Position numbers and translations under genes: made by a program | The notes under the pieces: generated by a model | Databases searched by the model: none | Told to the model about the DNA's origin: nothing | The model's input: only the letters and a program-made list of their open reading frames with translations | In this document: one piece after another, positions 1-8,777 of the stretch | Layout of the letters: each line of letters opens with the position of its first letter | How positions within the stretch are numbered: the stretch's first letter is position 1 | NCBI RefSeq assembly: GCF_000429905.1 | Contig: NZ_AUCT01000002.1 | Coordinates: 372,001-436,000, forward strand | Direction: 5' to 3' | Source of the DNA: Desulfatibacillum aliphaticivorans DSM 15576 | GTDB taxonomy: Bacteria > Desulfobacterota > Desulfobacteria > Desulfobacterales > Desulfatibacillaceae | Length of the DNA stretch: 64,000 bases

Positions 1-99
1 GCGGCAACATATGGAGATACAATCCAGAGAAACTGGATTTTCAATGTGAATGGGGCCGGCGAAAGACAGCAGCCGCTCCCTGTTTTTCAGCATCACTGA
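1..99 (+). CDS. possible 3' end of an upstream gene
   Basis: Frame 1 is open from the window edge to a TGA at 97-99, giving 32 residues that end in VFQHH. The stop sits just before the GAGGTG ribosome site of the formate dehydrogenase gene, which would fit tight coupling within an operon. The peptide matches no family I recognise, and another frame is also open across this stretch, so the reading frame is uncertain. In related operons a NuoF-like or NuoE-like subunit often precedes this type of dehydrogenase, but nothing seen here proves it. Confidence 0.25.
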   Translation, partial: AATYGDTIQRNWIFNVNGAGERQQPLPVFQHH

Positions 100-105
100 G
101 GTGTT

Positions 106-2862
106 ATGAAATCTAAAGGCAATATCACTATTAACGGCAGGAGCTTTCCTTTTCGCGAGGGGCAAACCATCCTGGACGTTGCGCAAGCTAACAGCCTGGA
201 CATCCCCACCCTGTGCTATCTCAAAAGGGCGACATCCAACGGCGGCTGCGGAGTTTGCGTGGTGGAAGTCGCCGGAGGGGAAAATGGCGTGCAAATGCTC
301 CGCGCCTGTGAAACCCCGGCAGACGTATGGATGAACGTCCGCACCGAGTCTCCTATGGTCATCAAAGCCCGTAAAGAGGCGATCCAAAAAATGCTCAACA
401 CCGGCAACCACAATTGCGCGGTGTGCGGAACCAGCGACGCAGCGTGGACCGATTTTCAATTGGGCGCCCAGAAATCCGACGAAACCACGGATCTCTGCCC
501 GGTCTGGGGAGACTGCCGGCTGCAGGACCTGGCTTTCAAATATCAGGTGCAGGGACAGAACATTCCTTCGGACAAGGAATATCCCAAAGATTTGGCCAAT
601 CCCTTCTTTGTGAGGGATTACTCCCGCTGCATCAAGTGCGGACGCTGCGAAGCGGCCTGCAACGAGGTGCAAGTCAACCTGGCCATCGATTGGAACCGCA
701 ACGACAAGGACGCCTCCTATCCCCTGGCCAACGAATTCTGCGTCTACTGCGGCGAGTGCGTCCAGGCCTGTCCGGTGGGCGCTCTGGTGGAAAAGGACGT
801 GCATTACAGTCTCCGGCCCTGGGAAGTGGACAAAAAAGTCCGCACCACGTGCAGCTACTGCGGCGTCGGATGTCAGCTTGAACTCCATGTGCGCGGCAAC
901 AAGATCGTCAAGGTGGAAGGCGTGGAAGCCGCCCCCAATTACGGCAGCCTGTGCGTCAAGGGCCGGTTCGGATACCATTTTGTGGGCCACCCGGACCGCA
1001 TTACTTCCCCCATGATCAAGGAGAACGGCAAGTTCCGCGAAGCCTCTTGGGACGAAGCCCTGGACCTGGTCGCCAAAAGGTTTTCCGAGATCAAGGAAAA
1101 GCACGGCGGAGACGTCATGGGCGTTCTGACTTCGGCGCGCATCAGCAACGAAGAAAACTATCTGGCCCAAAAATTTGCGCGGGCGGTCCTCAAGACAAAC
1201 AACGTGGACCACTGCGCCCGTCTTTGACATAGCTCCACAGTGGCCGGTCTGGCCGCAGCATTCGGAAGCGGAGCTATGACAAACCCCATCGGCGATGTGG
1301 AAAAAGCCGAGGTGATTCTCATCACCGGCTCCAACACCACGGAGAACCATCCCGTGTTGTCCACTTACGCCAAAAGGGCGGTTAAGAGAAATAACGCCAA
1401 GATTATCGTGGTTGACCCGCGTCAGATTCCCATCACCAAGCTGGCCCACAAGTGGCTCAGACAGAACCTGGGAACCGACGTGGCCTGGATCAACGGGCTG
1501 ATGCACGTGATCATCAAGGAAAATCTCTACGATAAGGATTATGTGACGAACCGGACCGAAGGTTTTGAAGACCTGAAAGCCGCGGTGGAAAAATTCACGC
1601 CTCAATATACTGAGGAGATCACGGGCATTCCCGCCAAGGACATTGAGGAAACCGCCCGGATTTTCGCCAAGGCCAAGTGCGCCAGCATCTGCTACGCCAT
1701 GGGCATCACCCAGCATATTTGCGGCACGGACAACGTAAAGTCCCTGGCCAACCTTTCCATGCTCACCGGAAACCTGGGCATCCAGGGCGGCGGGGTTAAC
1801 CCTCTCCGCGGCCAGAACAACGTCCAGGGCGCCTGCGACATGGGCGGCCTGCCCAACGTGTTCCCGGCGTACCAGCCCGTAACCAATCCGGACGTCAAAG
1901 CCCGTCTGGAGAAGGAATGGGGCGTTACCGGCATGTCCGGCAACCTGGGCCTGCCCGTCACGGTCATGCTCCCCATGGCTCATGACGGCGTGATCAAGTC
2001 CCTGTACATCATCGGCGAAAATCCCCTGGTCTCCGACCCGGACCTGAACCACGCCGAAAAATGCCTGGAGCATTTGGAATTCCTGGTCGTCCAGGACATC
2101 TTCATGACCGAAACGGCGGCCAAAGCCGACGTGGTCCTGCCCTCCGCCTGCTTTGCCGAAAAAGACGGCACCTTCTCCAATACGGAAAGAAAAGTCCAGC
2201 GCGTGAGAAAGGCCGTGGACGCCCCCGGCGACTGCAAGCAGGATTGGGAAATTACCTGTGAAATCGCCGCGCGCATGGGATACGAGATGAAGTACGACAA
2301 CCCGGAGCAGATTTTCGACGAAATCGCCCGGGTCACGCCTTCTTACGGCGGCTTGTCGTACAAACGCATTGACAAGGACGGCCTGCACTGGCCCTGCCCC
2401 GCGCCGGACCATCCGGGCACGCCCATCCTGCACAAAGGGCAGTTCACCAGGGGCAAGGGGCTTTTCCACGGCATCGACTTTATTCCGCCCGCCGAGCAGC
2501 CGGACGAAGAATATCCCCTGTACCTCACCACAGGCCGCGTGATCTACCACTACCACACCGGCACCATGACCATGAAGTCCGATGGGCTCAACGTGGCCGC
2601 GCCCGAGTGCTTTGTGGAAGTGTCTCCGGAAGACGCCGTGTCTTACGGGATCAAGGACGGCGACAAGGTTCACATCGCCTCCCGCCGCGGCGAAATCACG
2701 GCGGTGGCTCGCGTCATCGACATGACCGGCCCCGGCACCGTGTTCCTGCCCTTCCACTATGCGGAAGCGGCGGCCAACAAACTCACCAACGCTGCGTTGG
2801 ACCCCGTGGCCAAGATCCCGGAATACAAGGTGTGCGCCGTCAAGATCGCCAAGGCGGCATAA
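106..2862 (+). CDS. fdhA: selenocysteine formate dehydrogenase catalytic subunit with NuoG-like N-terminus
   Basis: Catalyses reversible oxidation of formate to CO2 at a bis-MGD Mo/W centre. The 918-residue product reads through an in-frame TGA at 1225-1227 as selenocysteine 374, in the context VDHCARL-U-HSSTVAGL, which matches the active-site Sec of FdhF-type enzymes. N-terminal cysteines 37, 48, 51 and 68 fit a [2Fe-2S] domain; H102, C107, C131 and C137 fit the His/Cys cluster of NuoG; C175-C185 and C212-C222 form two ferredoxin clusters; C249, C252, C256 and C283 form the cluster of the molybdopterin domain. A GAGGTG ribosome site precedes ATG 106. The NuoG-like front end is typical of soluble NAD-linked or electron-bifurcating formate dehydrogenases, so it probably works with NuoE/F-like partners upstream of the window. 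A conventional gene caller would split it into 106-1227 and 1240-2862. Confidence 0.93.
1225..1278 (+). promoter_or_regulatory. bacterial SECIS element directly after the Sec UGA
   Basis: Immediately after TGA 1225-1227, CATAGCTCC (1228-1236) pairs perfectly with GGAGCTATG (1270-1278). Inside it, GGCC (1242-1245) and GGCC (1251-1254) close an apical GGTCT loop at 1246-1250, about 19 nt from the UGA. A GGUCU-type apical loop at roughly this distance is what SelB recognises in E. coli fdhF. The element is coding as well as structural. Confidence 0.9.
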
Positions 2863-2933
2863 GGCGAAAAACAAGGCTGACTTTCAAGCCTTCAAAAAAA
2901 TACACTCCCACGCTGGAGCATGGGAGCAAGACG

Positions 2934-2972
2934 AATCAAAAAGGGGGGCCGAAAGGCTCCCCTTTTTTGATT
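2934..2972 (+). terminator. rho-independent terminator after fdhA
   Basis: The arms AATCAAAAAGGGGGGCC (2934-2950) and GGCTCCCCTTTTTTGATT (2955-2972) pair around a GAAA tetraloop with small mismatches, and a T-run lies in the descending arm. It sits 72 nt after the fdhA stop. The A/T symmetry could let it work on both strands. Confidence 0.8.
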
Positions 2973-3036
2973 TGTAGAATTGCCTGAACAGGCAATTTGC
3001 TTAAACATCAACAAAAGCGCTGTCGGCCGTTTTGTT

Positions 3037-3292
3037 AAAACGACGCTGGGTCCCCGCTTGCGGTCGATCCCAAAAAGCGGATCGCCCTTGCGGGGATGAC
3101 GAACGAATGTGGTAGGAGCAATGTTTGAGGTTGCTTGTTTCCCCACGGTTGGGGCGAAGGCTCATCCACGACCCGTAAAATGCAACGGCCATCTCTCTCC
3201 GTCATCCCCGTGAAGCCATGGAGGCGTGATGATTGCGGTTGTTTTGCAATCATCATGAAGCAATGGCGTAAATGGGGACCCAGCGTCCTTTT
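3037..3292. repeat. REPIN/MITE-like inverted pair, copy A
   Basis: Terminal inverted repeats AAAACGACGCTGGGTCCCC (3037-3055) and its complement at 3274-3292 match at 18 of 19 positions. The interior holds two inverted units of the form GACGCTGGGTCCCC...GGGGATGACG (3042-3101 and, reversed, 3200-3287). The second contains a GATGATTGC/GCAATCATC hairpin. Copy B lies at 43784-44001, and single units lie at 13341-13370 and 58121-58180. No coding sequence is credible inside. It sits between two convergent genes. Confidence 0.75.
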
Positions 3293-3346
3293 GAAAATCG
3301 CCGTTCGGTTTCAATCGCCTGCGCCTATCACGGAGCCAAGTCGTAG

Positions 3347-3413
3347 GTCGGGTTACGAAGTCCGGCGGCAAGGTGTTTGGTCGCCAAGAACGTATTTGGA
3401 CTTCAAACCCGAC
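3347..3413. repeat. GTAGGTCGG-type palindromic repeat, copy 1
   Basis: GTCGGGTT at 3347-3354 is complementary to AACCCGAC at 3406-3413, with further pairing inside (GAAGTCC with GGACTTC). A related palindrome lies at 11577-11678 (GTCGGATT/AATCCGAC). It lies 13 nt beyond the stop of the minus-strand flavodoxin gene and may also limit read-through. Confidence 0.55.
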
Positions 3414-3425
3414 ATGATTAAAGGC

Positions 3426-4331
3426 TCAAGAACCCTTTTTCCTGGCTTGTTGGACGTGCATGGGGTCGTCGAAATTGATCGACTCGGGATCCACCATAAA
3501 TTGAAATTCCCCCCGGGCTTCGGCCGCTTTTAACGAGACAAGATACCGCGCATAATTGCCAGGCGCCATTTTGACCATACCCGACCAATCCGCCTCGATG
3601 GCGCATTCCGGGCAGGACTTGGCGCACATGAAGCAGTAGATGCATGGCTCCTGGATTTTGGGAGGGTCGGCGGAAATGTCGATTCCATCCACCGGGCATA
3701 GGTCTTCGCATTGGCCGCACTGGATGCACTCGTCCTGATTGATGGTGAACCTGGGCATGATCTTGGGCATGATTTCCCGGCTGAGGTTCACCCGGTCCTT
3801 TTGCGCCCAATCCGGGATGTGCTCCAGGGTCGGAGGGGCGATCAAATCCTTTTGCCCGTTGGCGATGGCGACGCAGTTTTTCGCCATTGTTTTGCCGAAT
3901 TCGCAGGCCTGATCCAGGTCTTTTTCCAGCGGGTGGCCGGTGGTGTATGTGGGATGGGGATAAAAGGGCAGAAAGGCGTCCCCGTAAACATGGGTGGAGC
4001 CGATGACCGTCACGCCCTTTTCGGCCAGCCTCTCCGCCATGGAAACCAAAACCGGCCCCATTTCGCATCCGTGGGAAGCGAACACAAACCAGTTCTTGCC
4101 GTCAAGCTGGGGCAGAGCCTCGATAAAATCCGTCACGTTAAAAGGCTCTTTGCAATAAAACGAGGGGCACCCCAGGCCCACCAAATCATATTCGGCAAAA
4201 TCGATTCCGCCCGCCTTTTCCAGGGCGACCAGTTCGCATTCGCCCCACTCGGCTGCAATGCCTTCCCGGATGCGTTCAGCCAGTTTCAAGGTGTTGCCGG
4301 TCTGGGAAAAAACCACGATCACCGATTGCAT
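3426..4331 (-). CDS. flavodoxin-ferredoxin fusion protein (EFR1-like)
   Basis: A 301-residue soluble redox protein. The N-terminal part starts MQSVIVVFSQTGNTLKLAER, with a flavodoxin-type FMN phosphate loop (SQTGNT). The C-terminal third has two ferredoxin motifs, CIQCGQCEDLCP and CIYCFMCAKSCPECA, for two [4Fe-4S] clusters. It probably moves electrons between low-potential carriers; the partner is unknown. I chose ATG 4331 because GGGAGGG lies just upstream and the flavodoxin fold begins there; the frame stays open upstream into the end of glpK (33 extra codons). It lies 43 nt downstream of glpK on the same strand and may share its transcript. Confidence 0.8.
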   Translation of the reverse strand: MQSVIVVFSQTGNTLKLAERIREGIAAEWGECELVALEKAGGIDFAEYDLVGLGCPSFYCKEPFNVTDFIEALPQLDGKNWFVFASHGCEMGPVLVSMAERLAEKGVTVIGSTHVYGDAFLPFYPHPTYTTGHPLEKDLDQACEFGKTMAKNCVAIANGQKDLIAPPTLEHIPDWAQKDRVNLSREIMPKIMPRFTINQDECIQCGQCEDLCPVDGIDISADPPKIQEPCIYCFMCAKSCPECAIEADWSGMVKMAPGNYARYLVSLKAAEARGEFQFMVDPESINFDDPMHVQQARKKGS

Positions 4332-4374
4332 TTCCTGCCCTCCCTTGGACGTGAAGTAAATCATTTTTTTCGAA

Positions 4375-5853
4375 TCAGGCTTTGTTGATCGCCTCTCTCC
4401 AACGGGCCAGGATTTCCTCCCGCTCGGCATCCTTCATTTTGGGCTCAAAAACCCGGTCCTCCTGCCAGGAAGCGCGGATGTCATCCACTCCGGAAAAAAG
4501 TCCGGCGCCCAGGCCGGCCAGGAAGGCTGCGCCTAATGCCGTGGTTTCCACGAGCTTGGGCCGCACTATGGTGCATCCCAGAAAATCCGCCTGCATCTGC
4601 ATGAGCAGGTTATTGGCGCAAGCGCCGCCGTCCACTTTGAGCGCCTTGATATCCCGGCCGCTTTCCTTTTCCATGAGCTTTAAGATGTCCACGTTCTGCA
4701 GGGCGATGCCCTCCAGGGTGGCGCGGGTGATATGGGCGCGGGTGGTTCCGCGGGTGAGGCCGGTCATAATGCCCCTTGCTTCGGGCCTCCAATGGGGGGC
4801 GCCCAGGCCCACAAAGGCGGGAACCACAATCACGCCTTCCGAATCCGGCACGCTGGCGGCCAAAGCCTCCACCTGGGAAGCGCTTTCGATAAAGCCCAGG
4901 CTGTCGCGCAGCCATTGCACGGCGGCGCCCGCGATAAAGGCCGAGCCTTCCGAGGCGTATTGCATGGTTCCGTCCAAATTCCAGGCGATGGTGCCCAACA
5001 GGCCGCCCGATCCAATGGCCGGTTTATCGCCCGTGTTCATGAGCATGAAAGCTCCGGTGCCGTAAGTGCATTTCGCCTCGCCGGGAGTAAAGCAGGCCTG
5101 GCCGAACAATGCCGCCTGCTGATCGCCCGCCATGCCGCTCACCGGGATGCCGTCGGCCAGGCCGGGCACGCCTTTGGTGTAACCATACACCTCGGCTGAA
5201 CCGACAATTTTAGGCAGGATGGACTGCGGCACATCCAGAATGGAGCAAAGCTCCGGGTCCCAGTCCCCTTTATGGATGTCCATAAGAAGCGTTCTGGAGG
5301 CGTTGGAAACGTCGGTCACATGGCTTTGACTGCCGGTCAAACGATACACCAGGTAGGAGTCCACGGTTCCGGCGGCTATCTTGCCCGCCGAAGCGGACTC
5401 CCGCAAACCGGTCACCTGATCCAGAATCCATTTATATTTGGTGCCGGAAAAATACGGGTCCAGCACCAGACCGGTTTTTTGCCGGAACAGGTCTTCATGG
5501 CCTCCGTCTTTCAGCTTTTGGCAGATATCGGCGGTCCTGCGGCATTGCCAGACAATGGCGTTGTGCATGGGCCTGCCGGTCCTGCGGTCCCAAATAATGG
5601 AGGTTTCGCGCTGATTGGTAATGCCGATGGCCTTGATGGGCGGGTTTTCCATGCCCCATTCCTTAAGGGCGTCGGCGATTGCGCCGGTTACGGAATTCCA
5701 GATGTCCCCCGGATCGTGCTCCACCCAGCCCGGCTTGGGATAAATCTGGCGGAATTCCCGGTATCCCCGGGAAACCAGATTAAGGTCTTTATCAAGAAGC
5801 AAAACCGTGGAGCCCGTTGTGCCCTGGTCAATGGCAAGAATGTAATCGCTCAT
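4375..5853 (-). CDS. glpK: glycerol kinase
   Basis: A 492-residue FGGY-family kinase that phosphorylates glycerol to sn-glycerol 3-phosphate with ATP in the cytosol. The start MSDYILAIDQGTTGSTVLLL carries the ATP-binding DQGTTGS motif, and the sequence keeps the family's colinear features NQRETSIIWD, GMAGDQQAALFGQ and KVDGGACANNLLMQ. Length is normal for GlpK. A strong GGGGGGAG ribosome site precedes ATG 5853. No glpF or glpD is adjacent, so it may feed phospholipid or glycerol-phosphate pools as much as growth on glycerol. The next gene downstream on this strand is the flavodoxin-ferredoxin fusion. Confidence 0.95.
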   Translation of the reverse strand: MSDYILAIDQGTTGSTVLLLDKDLNLVSRGYREFRQIYPKPGWVEHDPGDIWNSVTGAIADALKEWGMENPPIKAIGITNQRETSIIWDRRTGRPMHNAIVWQCRRTADICQKLKDGGHEDLFRQKTGLVLDPYFSGTKYKWILDQVTGLRESASAGKIAAGTVDSYLVYRLTGSQSHVTDVSNASRTLLMDIHKGDWDPELCSILDVPQSILPKIVGSAEVYGYTKGVPGLADGIPVSGMAGDQQAALFGQACFTPGEAKCTYGTGAFMLMNTGDKPAIGSGGLLGTIAWNLDGTMQYASEGSAFIAGAAVQWLRDSLGFIESASQVEALAASVPDSEGVIVVPAFVGLGAPHWRPEARGIMTGLTRGTTRAHITRATLEGIALQNVDILKLMEKESGRDIKALKVDGGACANNLLMQMQADFLGCTIVRPKLVETTALGAAFLAGLGAGLFSGVDDIRASWQEDRVFEPKMKDAEREEILARWREAINKA

Positions 5854-6055
5854 ACTCCCCCCTGAAAATGGTGAAAAGTTTAATTTGCTTCACTATGCCC
5901 CAACTGCCGGGTTAGATCAAGGCCCATTGCCCATCCAAAAGCGCCGGGGAACAAAATCCTCGACAATGGACTGTATGATGGTTAAAGTATGGTAGAAATT
6001 GGATGAAATTGTTAAAGATTCCAACCTATCTAAAAGCCGCCCCTGGAAGGACGTT

Positions 6056-7588
6056 ATGCCATCCCTCAAAAATTCATTTTATCTGCTCATTATTTTTTTA
6101 ATGCTCGGCCCCCTGGCCGCTCCCGGCCTCGCCATGACGGTATCCGAGGAAAAAGAACTGGGCGACAAGTACCTGAAGTACCTTGAGCAGAATATGGATT
6201 TCATTGAAGACCCGGTTATTGTGGAGCCGGTTCGCCAAATAGGGAAGAACCTCCTGGAAGCGGTTCCGGCCCAGCCGTTTGAATTCAAGTTCTTTGTAGC
6301 GAACGAAGACGTATATAATGCCTTCGCAGGTCCCGGGGGAATTGTGGTGATCAATTCCGGCCTGATTGCAGCCTTGGACAGCGAGGACCAGCTTGCCGGC
6401 ATCATGGCGCACGAAATCGCCCACGTGACCTGCCGCCACATTTCGGAAAAAATCGACAAAAACAAAAAGATTTCCGCAGCCACGGCCGTGGGCATGATCG
6501 CCAGCCTTGTGGCCGGATTTCCCGCCGGCGCGGTGCTTTCATCCGCAGGAGGCTCCAGCGCCATGCTGGCTTACAGCCGGGCTGATGAAGCGCAGGCGGA
6601 CGAAATCGGCATCAGCTACCTATTAAAGGCCGGATACAGCGGCCAGGGGCTTGTGGACGCCATGAAGGTCATGCGCGCCAAGACATGGTTCGGCAAGGAT
6701 CAGGTGCCGGGCTACCTGACCACGCACCCCGCCGTGGAGGACCGTTTCATCAACCTCAACACCTGGCTGCAATCCAATCCCCAGGCCCAAACCGTCAAAC
6801 GGAATTTGGATGAGTACGCGTACAATAAAATGCGCATTCGGCTGGCTGCATTATACGGAGATCCGAGCCTGACCTTGCAAAAGATGGCCCGGTCGGTGGA
6901 GAAGAACCCCAATTTGCCCCTGCTGCATTACGGCTACGGAACCCTGCTGGCCCGGGTCAACCAGCGCACCCAGGCTGTGGAGGAATTGAAAAAGGCCCTG
7001 GCCCTGTCGCCTTTTGACGCCGACATTTTACGGGAACTGGGCAAAGCTCAGTTTGAGGCGGGATTGTTCCCGGAAGCCAAAGCCTCGCTTACCAACGCCA
7101 TTACCGCCGCCCCGGAGGTCCCGGAAGCCTACTTCCTGCTTGGCAGGGTGCACATGGAGTCCGGCGCGCTCCAGGACGCCGCAGCCTCCCTGGAAAAAGC
7201 CCGTGAGCTCAGCAATAGGAACTCCGAGGTGTATTATTATCTGGGCCAGGTTTACGGCAGGATGAACGTATTGGACCAGGCCCATTATTACCTGGGGATC
7301 TATCACATGAAACGGCGGGACATGAAAAACGCCGATTTTCATCTTAGAAAGGCCCAAAGCCTGGCAAAGGGCAATCCCGAGCTGGAAGAGAAAATCAAAA
7401 CAGCCATGGAGGAGATGAACGACCAGGACGACAAGAAAAAGGGAAAAGGCGGCGATAAAAATGACAATGAACCGAAGTCATTGACTAATCCCCTGACCAG
7501 CTACGGTCCGCAGTTCTCCATGTCCACCGAAAAGGCGGGAAGCTCCAACCCCGGCAAAGTGGACTGGAAGTCCAAGGATTTCCAATAA
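6056..7588 (+). CDS. exported M48 zinc metalloprotease with TPR domain (BepA/YfgC-like)
   Basis: A 510-residue exported protein. A signal peptide begins at MPSLKNSFYLLIIFLMLG and ends near APGLA. The peptidase domain has the zinc motif HEIAH (in GIMAHEIAHVTCRH) and the third-ligand region RADEAQADEIG. After about residue 270 come several TPR repeats, then a Lys/Asp-rich tail. Family members (BepA) act in the periplasm on outer-membrane protein assembly and quality control. ATG 6056 is preferred because GGAAGGA precedes it and it gives a clean signal peptide; a TTG at 5999 would add 19 residues. The gene is divergent from glpK and convergent with the ferredoxin-type gene that follows (5 nt between stops). 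Confidence 0.88.
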   Translation: MPSLKNSFYLLIIFLMLGPLAAPGLAMTVSEEKELGDKYLKYLEQNMDFIEDPVIVEPVRQIGKNLLEAVPAQPFEFKFFVANEDVYNAFAGPGGIVVINSGLIAALDSEDQLAGIMAHEIAHVTCRHISEKIDKNKKISAATAVGMIASLVAGFPAGAVLSSAGGSSAMLAYSRADEAQADEIGISYLLKAGYSGQGLVDAMKVMRAKTWFGKDQVPGYLTTHPAVEDRFINLNTWLQSNPQAQTVKRNLDEYAYNKMRIRLAALYGDPSLTLQKMARSVEKNPNLPLLHYGYGTLLARVNQRTQAVEELKKALALSPFDADILRELGKAQFEAGLFPEAKASLTNAITAAPEVPEAYFLLGRVHMESGALQDAAASLEKARELSNRNSEVYYYLGQVYGRMNVLDQAHYYLGIYHMKRRDMKNADFHLRKAQSLAKGNPELEEKIKTAMEEMNDQDDKKKGKGGDKNDNEPKSLTNPLTSYGPQFSMSTEKAGSSNPGKVDWKSKDFQ

Positions 7589-7593
7589 TTAAA

Positions 7594-8439
7594 TCAGCCG
7601 GAGGCTGCCGCCTGTTCGGATTCAAACGAGACCACCGCCCCGATCTGCCGGACGGATTCCTGAACAAAAAGGCTCCCGTCTATGGTCAGGGTGATGGCGT
7701 TCGTAGGGCAGGCCTCCGCACACCGGCCGCAGCCCCGGCAATTGGCTTGGTTGATCACCGCCTTGCCGTCCACCAGGCTGATGGCTTCCAGGATGCAGGC
7801 CTTGCTCACACAGGTTCCGCAGCCCACGCATTCCTCCTGATTGACCATGACCTCCACACCGGGCGCCCGGACCAGTTTTTCCTGAAACACCTCATGCGTA
7901 TGGGGAATGACGCGGGTGATGCAGCAGCACGGGCAGCAGTTGCAGATGGTCAGGAGTTTCTCCCCCGGCCCTATTCCCAGCCAGACGGTGTCCAGTTTGC
8001 TCTTACCCACGGCGTGAATCAAGCCGGCTTCCTGGCATTTACGGATGTGCTCCTTGGCCTCTTCCTTGGAAACGGAACGGCCCCACTTGGGATTGATGCC
8101 CCGGGCGGCTTCGCCCATGAAGATGCAGCCAAGATCCCTGGGATAATCCTCACAAGGCATGGAAATCCGGCACAGGCAAAAGTCCATCACAAAGTGGTAT
8201 TCCATGCTGTCTATCAACTGGTCCACCAACTCCGTGGGCAAGGCCATCTGTCCCGGGTCGTCAACCGCTCGGTTTACTTCCACCACCTCATTCCGGGGCA
8301 AGACGATCAGGTGGTCCCCTTCAAAAAACATGTATTCAATCAGGCGTTTTAAAATCGGAACTTTGGTGAGCCCCATCCAGCGCATACTTCTTGGAAAAGT
8401 TTTTTCGATTACCGGAAATATCCAGCCGGATCTTGCCAT
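7594..8439 (-). CDS. Cys-rich protein with C-terminal 2x[4Fe-4S] ferredoxin domain
   Basis: A 281-residue protein of unknown reaction. The C-terminal third carries CVGCGTCVSKAC and CRGCGRCAEACP, two ferredoxin-type clusters. Upstream there are additional cysteine groups (DFCLCRISMPCEDYPRDLGC and CNCCPCCC), which suggest another metal or cluster site. There is no signal peptide or membrane span. Similar proteins occur in sulfate reducers and other anaerobes, without an assigned substrate that I know of. A strong GGGGGGAGAGG ribosome site precedes ATG 8439. A long leader with an inverted repeat lies upstream. Confidence 0.75.
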   Translation of the reverse strand: MARSGWIFPVIEKTFPRSMRWMGLTKVPILKRLIEYMFFEGDHLIVLPRNEVVEVNRAVDDPGQMALPTELVDQLIDSMEYHFVMDFCLCRISMPCEDYPRDLGCIFMGEAARGINPKWGRSVSKEEAKEHIRKCQEAGLIHAVGKSKLDTVWLGIGPGEKLLTICNCCPCCCITRVIPHTHEVFQEKLVRAPGVEVMVNQEECVGCGTCVSKACILEAISLVDGKAVINQANCRGCGRCAEACPTNAITLTIDGSLFVQESVRQIGAVVSFESEQAAASG

Positions 8440-8592
8440 GACCTCTCCCCCCTTTTTTTTCTGTGATTAAGGCGTATCCCCCAGGAATTGCAGTGCGTGC
8501 GGAAAAATTAAACGATCGGACAAATTTAAATTCGCATAAAATCCAACCCTTGTCAATTGTTCATTGCATGAATGCTGCAATGGAGGTCGGCA

Positions 8593-8645
8593 ATGCCCTC
8601 TGCACTCTCTGCCGGCGCTTTTTTTGGGTCATGGTCAGAGGGCAT
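8593..8645 (-). other. hairpin in the leader of the ferredoxin-type gene
   Basis: ATGCCCTCTG (8593-8602) pairs perfectly with CAGAGGGCAT (8636-8645) over a 33-nt loop. It lies between the larC terminator and the minus-strand start at 8439, so it would form part of a 5' leader if a promoter lies around 8650. I recognise no known riboswitch class. The rest of 8440-8592 shows no gene. Confidence 0.35.
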
Positions 8646-8662
8646 GGAGACTGGCTCCTGGC

Positions 8663-8724
8663 AAAAAAAATAACCCCGTCCGGGCGTTAATCCGTGCATA
8701 TAGCGCGGCGCAAGTCGGACGGGG
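8663..8724 (-). terminator. rho-independent terminator after larC
   Basis: On the minus strand, CCCCGTCCG (8724-8716) pairs perfectly with CGGACGGGG (8682-8674), followed by TTATTTTTTTT (8673-8663). The loop is long (33 nt). It lies 54 nt beyond the larC stop. Confidence 0.7.
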
Positions 8725-8777
8725 AGGAATTGCAGATGTACAGCACCAATCATTTTACTGATTGCGAACGTATTTTC

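Noticed and set aside
1224..1240. Frameshift or nonsense mutation splitting fdhA
   Set aside because: The stop is a UGA in frame at the Sec position of the FdhF motif, followed by a SECIS hairpin, and selC is present. Readthrough as Sec is the better reading.
3135..3533. 132-codon plus-strand frame across the repeat
   Set aside because: It translates a REPIN-like element and the antisense end of the flavodoxin gene.
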